DNA of 64,000 nt from contig JADNRX010000005.1 of assembly GCA_015501595.1 (NCBI GenBank), positions 372,001-436,000 on the forward strand, in the 5' to 3' direction. The notes beneath the pieces were generated by a model. It made no database searches. It saw nothing but the letters and a program-made list of their open reading frames with translations, and was not told where the DNA came from. Made by a program: the position numbers and the translations under genes. This document shows positions 24,090 through 34,592 of the stretch, one piece after another; the stretch's first letter is position 1; every line of letters begins with the position of its first letter. The DNA comes from Hymenopellis radicata. Lineage: Eukaryota; Basidiomycota; Agaricomycetes; Agaricales; Physalacriaceae.

Positions 24090-25027
24090 AAACGTGATAT
24101 GCACATGACGAAATTTTGAGGGGCGGTTCGGGTGCCCAAATTAGTTGAAGACTATTGTTTGGCTGTGGCGCTCGCTTCATCCACTTTTCGTGACCGGCCA
24201 TCCACAGCTTCTCGCTTCATTGCACCTTCCCGCAGTGGAAGAACTCATTTGTATCAATCCTCACCGACCCGGCTTAATTATCCCGAAGTCATCTTGGACG
24301 TGATCTATGAAGGCCGTTCCGCCTTTGTAGCCCTCACATCCTGACTATTTTGGACAACAGATTAACGCCGAAGTACTTTCTTCTTGTTCTTCAAACGGTC
24401 TTAACTCTAGAACCGACAGCTGACGAAAACATATCTGGATTCACTTCTTCTTCAGTTCATGCTTCCGCGTCTGCGCGTGTTTTAATTCACGGAGTTCTAC
24501 GCTGACCTGAACTGTCAATGCGGGAAGTTTGAGACTGGTACGCGGCTGTTGGACGTCATGCATGGGAGGCACGGGGTTTTGGAGACCGCGCGCCTCGAGT
24601 TGAATCACTTGATTGCCTTTACGACCGAGGATAAACTACGTTTGCAGACCTTGGAGGAGAATGGCCTTGACTTCGACATGGTGACCCGCCCTGATATTGA
24701 TGATGAGTCGGAACAAGAAGAATCTTGGGCCAATTCGGCGGGCTCGCAAGGCTCAGCATAGTGGTGTGGAAAGAGTATTTCGGCGGTTGTGGGCGGAACT
24801 AGTTCAGGAAGAAGAGTATGTATCAACGAGGGAAGGCTAGCTACTTTTAATGAAAGGCAAACATTGATCCCATGCCACCTCGACGACACGTTTGCAAGTT
24901 TCGGACATATTGCTTCACGCTGCTTCACATTCATGCAAACTATTCAAGCTCTGGACAGGATATCAATCAATTTACACAAGGACAACTACTTCAAGTTACG
25001 TTTATCAATAGGTCTCAAGATCACAAA
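24090..25027. other. Stretch without a recognised gene
   Basis: A coding-like + frame at about 24540-24761 reads RHGVLETARLELNHLIAF and then an acidic DDESEQEES tail before a stop. No upstream exon or start could be joined to it, and the family is not recognised. It may be the tail of a decayed gene. The rest shows nothing. Confidence 0.35.
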
Positions 25028-27082
25028 CTAATCGAGGTGAGTGGTGTTAAACAGGCGATGACCGGTGTCAGTCGCGCCTTTTCCGGTGAACTTGTTGTCA
25101 GACTGGCGAAGAGCAACCAACCAGACATTCGTATCTGTTTTCAATGCATCTGCAAGATGGCCCTCGGAGAGGGCCTTGGCTTGTATGACGCCGGCGACGA
25201 CGAAGATGCGAATAGTCGCGTGCATGGTGCGGATGTGGTGAAGGAATTCTACGAGCGTCTTGCCAGTGTTAACCACCGAGTCGATGAGAATGAGCGTATG
25301 CTGGCCGTCAACATGATGATGCTTAATGTCTTCGGGCCTATACGCATGAACACTTCAAGGATAGAGTGAATAAAACGCAAGACGGCGATAAAAGGGAAGC
25401 TTACAACATGGCGAGAGGCATAGCCTCGTTGACACCTTGAGCCATAGGTTCACCGCCGCGCATAAGAGCCGCAATCAGAGTCTTTTTCTCGTCGTAGAAC
25501 CTATAGCCACTCGTCTGGTGGCCCTGGACGTGTGGAATCGAGTATTCTTCCAATCCGACCAGCTCTGAGAGCAAGTTCGTCGCCAGATACTGGCCGACAT
25601 CAATGTGCGCAGTCCGTAGGACTGGTCCAAAAACTCGAGCATCGCGCATCGGACTCATGAGTAATTTTGCAGCAGCAGGTGCCGCATAGTAAACCCGAGG
25701 TCGACGTTGGCGTAGGAGGCCGTCAATGAAGGAGCTGTGGGTAATGTCGACCACCGGAAGCTTGAGAATATCGATACGCGGTGAAACAGTATTGGGAAGC
25801 AAAACCTGAAACCCGCGAAGACCATCACAATCAATGGCATTCAATAAAGCTCCCTCCATGCTACGACTCCTCTTCACCTCTTCGCCGACGACTACGAAGG
25901 CTCGATCAGCCTCCTTCAACATGGGTAAATCAAGCACGCTGTCTCCGAATGCCCAGACGAATAGGCCATAGGCCTGCTTCATGTGGGCAACAAGATCACG
26001 CTTGACTTCCCCAGTCACGACGAAACCATCCTGGATGCGCCCCCAGCAATGACCTTCACCGTCTCGGATAGACCTGCGTTACTGAGGATTTTCTCCCAAA
26101 TGGAGCGTAACCCACAGGAAATGACCACTGCTCTGATGCCGCGGTCCGCTGCCTGTCGCAACATCGACAGGATCTCGGGGTACACCGTTACTGCAGATGC
26201 TATCTGCTCGCAACAGGTATCGAACTCTTCGTCGGGAATCTCCTCGTAGAGAAGGGAGGCCTGACGAAAGGCGTGATACGAGTATCCGGATGGGGTACTG
26301 AAAACAGCCTTCAAGGACCGCTCCGTATCATCTGAGGACATGGCTGGCAGAGCCCAGAAGAGCGTGCCGGTATCCTCAGGAATCATCGTCCTGTCACCAT
26401 CGAGCACCACCATGGTCTCCGACTTCTCCCCTGCAACGTCCCTCAGAATTTCATCCAACCTGTCTTGGGCGCGGGAACGGTTATATTGTTGGGAGTGTCG
26501 GACACCGCTAAGCAACGCGGCGACTTTGACCGGGTCCGGGGCGATGTTCGCAAACAGGATGGAATGCTGCTGACAGAGCAGGCGCAGCTGCTTCTGTTCG
26601 CAAATCTGCCAAAGGCGTAAATGAATTTTCGACGCTGCTGGCCGAGATCGCTCAGCGTCATCCAGGCGGCGCTGGGAGATCACGTCGGCAGGGGTATCGA
26701 GATAAAAAATTTGTGTGAACGTCTCTTCGTCACCCCTTGTCCAGACAAGCTCCCCAGCCTCCTCGTCCTCATCCCAGAACATGAGATGACCTGCTACCAG
26801 GCCGACTCGCTCGGTAGCAGAGCACTCATCCGCGATCTGTTGGATGGCGCGCTCGCGCCAAAGGGACTGCTCATCTTTTCCCATCCTCTTGAAGACATCA
26901 AGGCCGCCTGGGACGAGAGACGAAATTATCTGAGAGCCTTCATAAAACGCAAATCGTTCGTCCCCGAGGGAGGTCCTCAGATTCTGCAGCATGCGGGTCT
27001 TGCCACACCCGGGTATTCCGTAGAGGCCGACGACTGTCGGCTTCTGGTACGCAGTAGGAGGGTTGAAAGGAAGAGCCGCCAT
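25028..27082 (-). CDS. Fused P-loop kinase / HAD phosphatase / uracil phosphoribosyltransferase-like protein
   Basis: Three domains in one ~667-residue chain. Residues ~15-200: a nucleotide-kinase-like P-loop, GLYGIPGCGKTR, with a VAGHLMFWDE Walker-B-like segment. Residues ~215-400: a HAD-type phosphatase, VVLDGDRT (DxD motif I), VVISCGLRS (motif II) and WAFGDSVLDLPML (motif IV). Residues ~440-667: a PRTase domain like UPRTase, with GPVLRTAHIDVGQYLATNL, then the PRPP loop IDSVVNTGKTLVEFLHH and the C-terminal DNKFTGKGATDTGHRLFNTT. The likely role is pyrimidine base/nucleoside salvage; this is inferred. Exons 25405-27082 and 25028-25352 (52-nt intron). The frame breaks at 26040-26044, a C5 run on the plus strand, between VIAGG and RIQDGFVVTGEVK. 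The sum is 2,003 nt, and one more base gives 668 codons. Confidence 0.82.
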
Positions 27083-27476
27083 GTGGGAGCTTTGAACCTT
27101 GCCTGGGAGCTCTTAAGACCTGCATGACCTTCGTTTAGCGCCATCAGTCATCGCTTTAACGCAAGTATAGATTCAATAGAATTTTAGGCGCACATCTAAG
27201 TATAAGCACTGTTCACTTACAATTTGGATGCACCTCGACCTCTGATGACACCATTCGTTTAAGCGCTCGCGGATTTCTGTCAATGTCAAAGCGACCGGTG
27301 ACTCGGACGGTTCAACAAGCAATACAGTCTTGACGGATCGTAACACGAGGAAGCTTCATTCAAATTTTCCACTTTCTCCATGCCTGCCTGTAATGTCCTA
27401 GACTCGATGCCAGTCGCTTCACCCCCTCAAAAAACCGGCGTCGACCGGCTGGTTCAAGACTAGTAATGTCCAGAGT
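27083..27476. other. Intergenic, nothing recognised
   Basis: About 390 bp between the kinase/HAD/PRTase gene start and the 3' end of the next minus-strand gene. It should hold the promoter of the former. No ORF, repeat or RNA seen. Confidence 0.5.
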
Positions 27477-27932
27477 CTATGGAAGAAGGGGCCAAACCAC
27501 CCTCACTTTTCGCCCAACCCTTGTAAAAACCTCCGGATCAATCTGGTGGCGCAACGCAACCTGGCGAAGGTTGTCATCTTTCCCAGGATTGACAACCTCG
27601 CATACCGAGTGGCGAGCTCTGCAAAGAATGGCTACCACGCGATAGAAGCCCCAGCGCAGGCTGTATTTGCCTAGCATGTACGCGTAGACCATGGTATGAC
27701 GGGATGCCACGAAGGGAGGCAGTGTGCGGACGGGGAATCCGTCGTAACGGGCCCGCATGATAGAAAAGAACACATCAGATGTTTCGCTGAGCGTCTGTAC
27801 GCACGTCCTGGCGGTTCGCCGTTCACGAAGCTCCTCTCGGACGCGGTCTTTGTACCAAGAAGGGGGCGACTGAACGCGTAAACCTAGCATTCTGTGCCAG
27901 CGTCTGAGGAGTGAGTCAAGCGGCCGCGCCAT
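27477..27932 (-). CDS. Small basic conserved fungal protein, 151 aa, function unknown
   Basis: Single-exon frame from ATG 27930-27932 (MARPLDSLLRRWHRMLGL) to a stop at 27477. The open frame extends further upstream without an upstream ATG in good context before about 28091, and the chosen start gives a compact basic protein. The sequence is rich in Arg with a YKDRVREELRERRTARTCVQ helix, then MVYAYMLGKYSLRWGFYRVV and a C-terminal VGRKVRVVWPLLP. The size, basic character and amphipathic N-terminus would suit a mitochondrial or ribosome-associated protein, but no named domain is recognised. An intact frame of this length and conserved-looking composition argues that it is real. Confidence 0.6.
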   Translation of the reverse strand: MARPLDSLLRRWHRMLGLRVQSPPSWYKDRVREELRERRTARTCVQTLSETSDVFFSIMRARYDGFPVRTLPPFVASRHTMVYAYMLGKYSLRWGFYRVVAILCRARHSVCEVVNPGKDDNLRQVALRHQIDPEVFTRVGRKVRVVWPLLP

Positions 27933-28781
27933 TTTTAGGTTGATTGGGATTGGTGATGGGGGATAAGAGTGGTTCTTTTTTACAGCCAATCGCACCAAGC
28001 GAACGTGCGACGTGTCAAGAGAGGAAAGACAAACTGCCTGCTCGGAGGGAGTATGCCTGGGTGAACGGCTGGAGATGCGCGTAGCAAGCACAACAGGGAA
28101 CCGAACTGCTGACGGTAGCCAGAACTCGGGCGAGAGGCTGACGGGACCTGAACCACCAGCAAGCCCAAATGGAGCACAGGTTACAGGTAGAAGGACCGTC
28201 CGAGAAAAAGAACAGAAGGAAGTGACGCTGGTGGGAAGATGATGGTCAGAGCAAGACGCGCAATACCCAAAATGGGAAATCTACGAACACGTAAAACCGT
28301 ACATAGTCGCTTCGCAATAGGACCTGCCAGTGCGACAGTTAAGATCTAGTACTTAGATAGATAGATAGATATAGCCTCAGCCATGCGGGGTTCACTATCA
28401 TCCCCAGTGCCCACACCTACGCGCCTCCACCATGTCGAGCAGCGACCGATCCACGATCAGTCCACGATGTAGGAGCAACGGCTCGAGATAGCTGTCTCGA
28501 ACTTTCCCGTTATGTGGATCTCGAGGACCTCCAAATTCGAGAGCCTCTCTAGCGCGTCAATGCTGGTTCTTGACTCCTCCTCGTTGTTAAAGATGCATAG
28601 CCGTTTGAGAGAAGCAAAGTCGATGTTGATTGATGTATAAGTAACTCGTATTCGCGGCTATTCGCGGCAACGATGTCAGTGCCGTCGGCTCGTTTCCCTT
28701 GAATGATGGTTGTCGGTATCGTAGGAACGAGACGATGGTATGAGACAAGTGGCAGTGCTGACGCGCTGACGCGCTGACGAC
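27933..28781. other. Intergenic with a short GATA microsatellite
   Basis: No gene recognised. A (GATA)n-like microsatellite lies at about 28355-28372, and a short ACGCGCTG triplet repeat at about 28759-28778 abuts the left arm of the large inverted repeat. Confidence 0.5.
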
Positions 28782-28946
28782 TCAGCCATAATCCTTCCGG
28801 AAGATGATTATAACCGTAACAATCTTGCAATTTATCATCGCTTCATTCAAATCAGCACAGGATACAATGTGCCATCATTCATTCACCATCTACTTTCATG
28901 GTTTCGAGTCGTTGTGGTACATATACTTAAGTACTTAAAGCGGCAG

Positions 28947-29120
28947 ATGGCCGCACTTGAAGTCAGCAAATCAGGAGCTATCATATCTCCTACTTTCGAG
29001 GACTACGGGCTCACTGTCGCTAATGTCTTAGATCCAACAATTCTCCTGGCCTTCTGCCACGGCATTCACACCAGCATCTTCTTCGTCGCCTTGTACTATA
29101 TCAGTTGGTGCCCTTTCTGA
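28947..29120 (+). pseudogene. 5' fragment of a membrane-protein gene (left arm copy)
   Basis: Reads MAALEVSKSGAIISPTFEDY, then GLTVANVLDPTILLAFCHG and the first membrane span IHTSIFFVALYYI before a stop at 29118-29120. The N-terminal block (acidic, then PTFEDYGLTVAN, then a TM helix) is the start of a multi-pass family seen twice more in this window. Only ~57 residues are present, so it is a fragment rather than a working gene unless spliced onward into sequence I cannot identify. Confidence 0.6.
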
Positions 29121-29388
29121 CAATTTCCTCTTCTCAGACCAACTTCTTCTTTAATCGAGAGCACACAGCCCAATCGGAAACGGATTACCCTTGCCGGCAT
29201 CATCAGCTTCTTATGGTATACCAATACTGTCTCCAATGATGTTCTGTGGGCAATGAAGAGCTGATCGAGACAGTATTGGTAACCATAAGAAGCTAATGAT
29301 GCCGGCGAGGGTAATCCATTTCCGATTGGGCTGTGTGCTCTCGATTAAAGAAGAACTTGTTGGTCTGAGAAGAGGAAATTGTCAGAAT

Positions 29389-29562
29389 TTAGAAAGGGCA
29401 CCAACTGATAAGTACAAGGCGACGAAGAAGATGCTGGTGTGGATGCCATGGCAGAAGGCCAGGAAGAATTGTTGGATCTAAGACATTAGCAACGGTGAGC
29501 CTGTAGTCCTCGAAAGTAGGAGACATGATAGCTCCTGATTTGCTGACTTCAAGTGCAGCCAT
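29389..29562 (-). pseudogene. 5' fragment of the same membrane-protein gene (right arm copy), frameshifted
   Basis: Mirror copy of 28947-29120: MAALEVSKSGAIMSPTFEDY then RLTVANVLDPTIL. Here one extra base after the ACAATTCTT segment, compared with the left arm, shifts the frame, so the TM helix is lost (PGLLPWHPHQH instead of LAFCHGIHT). ATG at 29560-29562. The difference between the arms shows that they have begun to diverge. Confidence 0.6.
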
Positions 29563-29696
29563 CTGCTGCTTTATATGTACCACAAGAGTAGATGATGAAG
29601 GGTTGAGTGATGGCACATTGTGTGCTGATTTGAATGAAGCGATGATAAATTGCAAGATGGATACGGTTATAATCATCTTCCGGAAAGATTGGCTGA

Positions 29697-30345
29697 TGGC
29701 AGACCGCTGTGCTGATCTGAATGAAGCGATGATAAATTACAAGACTCGGATTGATACAATCGTACATGTTCCGGTGCAATGAATATCATATCAGAATAAG
29801 TAAGTAGCTTGACTACAAACAACACCGAAAGATGCATCAAGCATACCTGTGCAACTGGCATCCTGATCTGACGGGAGAAGAAGATGTACCGCGGTTAAAA
29901 TAGATGAGTCCACTGGAGGGGAGGCGATCCGGATGTGCAGCTCGTGATTCGGGCCTGGCACCCATCTTGACCGTGTTTTCCTCGAGAGCCAATGCGCCTT
30001 CAATGACGGCAAGAGATTCCCAAGTGTGACGAATACTGCGCGCCGTGTCGTGGTCTCGGTGAGACCTCGGGCGAGAATTACAAGGGTTTTGCAGAAAGCA
30101 AACCCCAGAGCTGTCAACCATCAGCCTTTGCTCTTACCTCATGACCGCGGTCATTCCGACTCATCCTGGCTATGCGTGTAGGGGACCGTGGAATAATGTC
30201 GGCAGCCGGCTGGGGAGGTGACGGCTTGGTGAAGAATCTGGGTAAGTGTTTCTGTGGCTAGGCGGTGAAGGGGATGGGGCAGAGACATTGCTTGAAGCGC
30301 TTGGTCACGGTTGTTAGGCGTGATCAAGAGAGGCGGCATGACGCG
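29697..30345. repeat. Segment duplicated (diverged) at about 48.1-48.9 kb
   Basis: Shares blocks with 48.16-48.9 kb: GCAAGAGATTCCC..GTGTGACGA (30008 versus 48638), GAAAGCAAACCCC / GAGAGCAAACCCC, TCAGCCTTTGCTCTTACC (30122 versus 48729), CCGCGGTCAT and GTGGAAYAANGTCGGCA. It continues in the same order and orientation as the membrane-protein fragments, so the whole 29.3-30.35 kb block is paralogous to 47.83-48.9 kb. A short direct repeat of GAATGAAGCGATGATAAATT (29631 and 29715) also occurs at its left edge. Confidence 0.65.
30151..30339 (-). CDS. Short F-box-like N-terminal fragment
   Basis: ATG at 30337-30339, reads MPPLLITPNNRDQALQAMSL and then PLHRLATETLTQILHQAV. The LATETLTQIL pattern resembles the start of a fungal F-box (LPxExLxxIL). 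The frame stops after 62 residues. An additional exon could follow at 29791-30121, where two minus-strand frames are open, but neither is clearly better. The equivalent segment near 48.8 kb is interrupted by stops. It may be a fragment of a multicopy F-box gene. Confidence 0.35.
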   Translation of the reverse strand: MPPLLITPNNRDQALQAMSLPHPLHRLATETLTQILHQAVTSPAGCRHYSTVPYTHSQDESE

Positions 30346-30432
30346 TAGCTTCTCGTGCCTTTATGGGATATGCGTAGAGAGGATATGGAGAGGTAAGTAC
30401 CGCAGCGGGGAGATCGCGTCGTGAAGAGTGGC

Positions 30433-30620
30433 GACTAAAAATGAAGCGCCTGCGGAACGTAACGCTTCTCCCAAAATGATGGACGTACAAGCAATCTTGC
30501 GCGACCGGAGAAATGAAGCCGCTGTTGTTCTCAGTATGTACAGGCTCAAGATCTGCCAAGATGACGGACTTACAAGCTCCTCGCGACCGAAAGAATGGAG
30601 TCGCTGTTCTTGATACAAGC
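30433..30620. repeat. Two-copy tandem repeat, period about 86 bp
   Basis: The unit starting CCAAAATGATGGACGTACAA (about 30471) recurs as CCAAGATGACGGACTTACAA (about 30557). Both continue to CGACCG..AAAGAATG/GAAATGAA and GTCGCTGTTCT / GCCGCTGTTGTTCT. Divergence is about 20 percent. No gene assigned. Confidence 0.5.
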
Positions 30621-30850
30621 TGTAGCTAGTAGGTGAGAATGACGGTCGAGAGCAAGAGGCATCGAAGAGAAAATCACCAAATTGATCGGAACACGCGACG
30701 ACTGGATTGGCGCGTGTTGTTGAACATGTATGTAGCTAACGCGAATGTCAGACTCAAGTCAATCATATCGAATAAAACAACTATAATACATTCATTGCAC
30801 CTTCCCTTGATAATACATCGACGCATTTTCCTGCTCCTTGCTTCCTTCCT

Positions 30851-31593
30851 TTACAAGTGGGCCAAAAGCGTGAGACCATCCGTAATCGTAATCTGGCCGA
30901 GGTCTTCTTCCACAAAGACAGACAAAACCTTGCCGTTCTCGACGATCATGGCGTATCGCTGTTCCCACGTCAACTGCTGTCTTTAATGGCAGTAGATGGG
31001 TGACATACCTTCGACCTTGGCCCGCCTAGAAGCGGAGTGGCATCAAACATCAGCCCAACAGCGCTGGTGAATTTGCCCTGATCGTCGGCCATGAAACGAA
31101 TTTCTATACGGGCGAATTAGAGTATAGATAGACTATGTATACGTTCTATCGACGACGTACGCGTTCCATTGGGGGCAAGTTTTTCTTTCCAAGCGCTACA
31201 GAGACATTAGAACGATGTTTGAAAAACCAAAGCCTGACGTACTTCACACAGAACTGGTCATTAACAGCGACGACATAAATATTCTGAACGCCCTTTGCCT
31301 TGAAGGCGTCATATTGTTCGATGTACGAGGGGATCTGCTTGCTGCACGCGCCGGTAAATGCACCGGGAACGCCAAGCTACCGCCAGTCATGAGCTCTCCA
31401 CGTCAACAGCGCGGCGTTGATCACATACAATGACGTTCTTCCCAGTGAGATTCATCGCGCTCGCCTGTTCTGGGCTGGTCTCTTTGATGTTGGCCTCAGG
31501 CACCTCTCTGCCTGGGGTGATCTGAATAGCGCTGAGAAACGAGGCGGCGGCGGAGTGCGCTGTGTGTGCGGCGGTGGCGAGGATGGAGGTCAT
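30851..31593 (-). CDS. Peroxiredoxin 5-type (Ahp1/Prx5 family) thiol peroxidase, 178 aa
   Basis: Reduces hydrogen and alkyl hydroperoxides using a peroxidatic cysteine. Exons: 31429-31593, 31243-31376, 31161-31195, 31009-31103, 30851-30958 (introns 47-57 nt). The total is 537 nt with no frame break. The active site reads LGVPGAFTGACSKQIPSY, with the peroxidatic Cys in AFTGACS (the family consensus is AFTPxCS, so Pro is replaced by Gly-Ala spacing). Later motifs are VNDQFCVNAW, RFMADDQGKFTSAVGL, KRYAMIVENGKVLSVFVEED and the end DGLTLLAHL. The N-terminal MTSILATAAHTAHSAAASF could be a weak mitochondrial signal. The family is usually cytosolic, peroxisomal or mitochondrial. A confident call. Confidence 0.92.
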
Positions 31594-31884
31594 GGTGGTT
31601 CAGTGGAGAAACTAGGTGTCTTCGATTGTGGGATAGCTTTTAAATGACTCTGACTGGTGACGTCATGGAGCAGTCACTCTCGCGTGAAAAAGGTTATCCA
31701 TGTCAAGAAGCGAACGAGTACGCAAATGGTATCCCTTTGAAGATAGGTTCGTGCAAGCATAAGTGCAGCTGAGGAAATAGTTAACTAAGAAGAGTTAAAA
31801 AACAATTAGCTTACTTTCAACAGTCGGGACGGCTAGTCGCGTCATCCCGACGTGCCAATCCCAAAAATGCGCCACATTGTATCA

Positions 31885-32833
31885 CTATTCGGTTGCCTCC
31901 TGATCTGAATCGGCCTTCTCTACAGACGGCGTCTCTACTACAACTGGCAGCGGATCCTTCCTCGGCCGTCCTCGTTTCCTCTTCGGCAGAGGGTTACCAT
32001 GCTCGTCAAGCGGGATCGGTTTGACTTTTTTCTCCCGTCGCCGCCGTGGGACAGGTGCTTCAGCGTCTTCAGAGTCCTTCTTCGACTTCCTTTTCTTGCG
32101 CGGCGCAGGATTGACGTTCCCTGTCAGGCAATCTAATGCCTCTTTATAATCGCACTCGGTACCACTGGTTCCGGATCGGATTGCCCAGCAGATGCATCGT
32201 CTTTGCGATATAGACGTACGTCGCTGAAGGAGACGCGTTGCTCGCAGCTGGTGAGATACCTGATGGCGTCCTTCCGCCCACTGGCATTGTCTTCAGCTAA
32301 AAACAGACGTAAATCAGTGGGGGAAAGGCCGATTGAGCCACGTTACCTTTAACGTCCATGTCGAGCCCCATCGTATCCTCGTCACCTCTGCTATGACCCT
32401 TTGCACTCTTGGCGTCCTCAACGAAAATGAGTTCAGAACCCATCACACTACAGTAAGCGCCCTTCAAAATGGTACCAGACAGCTGCATGAAGGGGTTTGG
32501 CGTATCAAGACCCTAAGCGCCGTCAGTGGGAAAAAAAATACGCGTTATGACGGACGTGCTTACCATTAAGCGATAAGCCTTGGAACTCGGAATAAGAGAC
32601 GCGTCCACATCCGTCAAGTCAAGCGTCACGTAAACTACTTCCTCCTCATCGTCGTAGTCGTCATCTGGTCCAAAGGTATCAACCTGAGTGTACCCAGGAC
32701 ACAGGCAATCCGGTCGGTTCATGACTGTAAGAAAGCAAGGAATGACTGTGGCTGTGCAGTACACCTTCTCGATGAGCCAGTGATGGCGCGAGTCGGCCCA
32801 AGCAGATCCAGGGGGTGGCCGACGAAGCGCCAT
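31885..32833 (-). CDS. TFIIIC subunit (tau55/Sfc7-type, TFIIIC_sub6 domain), one apparent single-base loss
   Basis: Subunit of the RNA polymerase III factor that binds tRNA-gene B boxes. The core TFIIIC_sub6 domain is clear: EEVVYVTLDLTDV, then across a 51-nt intron (32513-32563) YRLMGLDTPNPFMQLSGTIL, KGAYCSVMGSELIFVED, and after a 50-nt intron (32297-32346) YLTSCEQRVSFSDVRLYRKD. The tail is basic with an AT-hook, KRKRGRPRKDP. The start may be 32833 (MALRRPPPG) or 32722 (MNRPDCLCPGY), the latter directly preceding the conserved PGYTQVDTFGPDD. The frame changes near 32165-32180, between DPEPVV and TECDYKEALDC, consistent with one lost base. Stop at 31885-31887. Confidence 0.8.
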
Positions 32834-33938
32834 GTCTGAACATTGTACTTTCGTGTGGGCGGGATCAAGTTATTGTTTAAAGTTTCCGTACGGATGCTAA
32901 GGACAACTTGGAGAGCGACATGATCATACCAGGATCATTAGGCAGCGCACTGTTTCGCTGGTCCCGGTATATGCACCGAGCCGATGAGAAGATGAGGAGA
33001 CATTCTCAAATCGCACTGCAGTGCAAAACTGGATTTACAAAGTTCTTAGTATGGAAAGAAATCATATGAAAGTTGACATGCTTACAGACGCCCGCAGACT
33101 AGCGCGCGAGGAATCACATTGCACCATTTCCTACACGCGGTCACGTTCTCGCTGGAGTGGGATTCTTCGATGTTGAAGGCAGCGTCGTCTAATCCTTGCC
33201 GGCGTTATATCACATTGGAGAACGCAATATTCCCGGGAAGCCCGTAATAGTGCGCCTCATGTAGGATACGCAACCTATCGTCAACCAAGATTAGGGAACG
33301 TATGACGAGCGATAGGTTGAAAATCTAGGTTGATATCGACCACAGAGTACCTACAAGTCTCCGCCTCGTTCAGAGTAAATTCGGCATGGGAGTCATTGAG
33401 GACATCTCGATGACATTGCCGCTGTTGCAACAACGAAGTACTTTCAGCTACGACTTCTGCTTGCAATGAAAAGTTGACGTTCAGAACTATCTTGAGGAAG
33501 CACGTCGCAAGCCGTATGTTTCGGTCTTGGCCTAAAACAGAAGTCAGCGAGACGAACGGACTCTGCTTAGGGTGCGGGAAACACACGGAGCGCAGCTAAG
33601 ATCCAACTTGGCAGTCTCACGAGTCGAACGCAGGAGGAAAATGGTGTGCTACTAGACCTCGCCATTAGCAAGGACAAGGACATGACGAAACAAGGAACGA
33701 ACTGAGGGACCTGCCAACGACGAGAAGGACTTCGCTGAGATTAACCTTGCGCGGTATGCATGTGAAAAATCTAAAAATAAGCACTACCCCGCCTTGCTGT
33801 CGCCAGAATGTCCTGGACAGAGTCGTAGTGGAGTGCTCTCTCTATGGATGCTTGTACAGAGAAATAAATAACTGTTAAAGATTTGATACAGAGCGACCTA
33901 TTAGCACACAACCCATACAATTAAAACCCACCAGCGCC
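32834..33938. other. Intergenic, no recognised gene
   Basis: A minus-strand open frame at 33281-33586 (MCFPHPKQSPFVSLTSVLGQ) has no recognised domain. An alternative minus frame nearby reads VDDRLRILHEAHYYGLPGNI, which looks coding-like but is soon interrupted. These may be remains of a decayed gene. The rest shows nothing. Confidence 0.4.
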
Positions 33939-34592
33939 CTACTCGTCTGAATCCTCCCCGTCGTCGTCGTCTCGTTTCTTACCGCCGTCCCACGTACGCT
34001 CCCATAACCGCGGTTCGTCCCCGTCCCGCCGTGGCGGCTCCATAGTAGCCAACCGAGCCTTGAGCTCCTCCGTCTCTGCTAGCAGTCCATGTATATATTC
34101 AATCGCTAACCAGCCAGAAATCAGCATTTGTGGCAAGAGAAAGCAGAAAAGCTACACACTTTTGCCCAATACTACGTTCTCGCTTCGAGGCCCTGCTCGT
34201 CCATCCAACTTCTCCTCTGCAGATCCACCATTCGACGTGCGCCGCCGCTTCCGCGGTTCTGGCTGGCCCTGGGCAGCGAGCGCCTCACGCAGAGACGGCA
34301 CGGCCTCACACAGCGCCTCATAGCCCCTCCGTATATTGGCGCGCCGTTTCTGCTCGCTCTGGATATGATTTGCCTTCTTCTGGGATGGGCTGAGCAGTGA
34401 CGGTTTTAAATGGTTGACGCTGGGCGGCGCAGGCTGGGGCGTCGAGCGCGAGTTTGAGGGCGGCGACGGTCTTTTGCTGGTGCTGGTATGGCTAGGCGGC
34501 TCAAGCGCCATAAGATCGCGGGTGGCTTTGGTCAGGGAGTCTCTGCGCTGCGGCGGGAGCGGGAGATTGAGCGGGTATTCGTAGTCGTACAT
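33939..34592 (-). CDS. bHLH transcription factor, 199 aa (MLX-like HLH)
   Basis: Exons 34160-34592 and 33939-34105, with a 54-nt intron splitting the HLH; total 600 nt. The basic region and helix 1 read KKANHIQSEQKRRANIRRGY, with the H..E..R E-box-binding triad (HIQSEQKRR), followed by EALCEAVPSLREAL. A Gly/Arg-rich loop then leads to helix 2, ENVVLGKTIEYIHGLL, and a leucine-rich extension ETEELKARLATME that could form a short zipper. This pattern resembles the MLX/MONDO group and related fungal bHLH regulators of lipid and carbon metabolism. The N-terminal third is Ser/Pro-rich and disordered and the C-terminus is acidic (DDDDGEDSDE). The target genes are not known. Confidence 0.85.

Larger units (their letters stand above)
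28782..29696. repeat. Long inverted duplication (arms ~430-450 bp, 33-bp spacer)
   Basis: The left arm (28782-29233) and right arm (29267-29696) are reverse complements with scattered differences. They run from CAGCCA..TTCCGGAAGATG at the outside to CCAATACTGTCTC/GAGACAGTATTGG at the inside. Each arm carries the 5' coding end of the same membrane-protein family, on opposite strands. A third, more diverged copy of this family lies at 47.83-48.10 kb. The near-palindromic arrangement means any transcript would form a ~430-bp hairpin. Confidence 0.88.

Noticed and set aside
18240..24110. Terminal inverted repeats or target-site duplication around the DUF6589/helicase pair
   Set aside because: Compared the flanks by eye on both strands and found no convincing match; mobility therefore rests only on gene content.
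24872..25369. Plus-strand 165-codon frame over the 3' end of the kinase/HAD/PRTase gene
   Set aside because: It is the antisense shadow of the conserved PRTase exon, which has clear motifs on the minus strand.
29791..30121. Two overlapping minus-strand frames of about 100 codons
   Set aside because: Both are open, neither has a recognised motif, and the homologous region at 48.6 kb is interrupted; could not choose.
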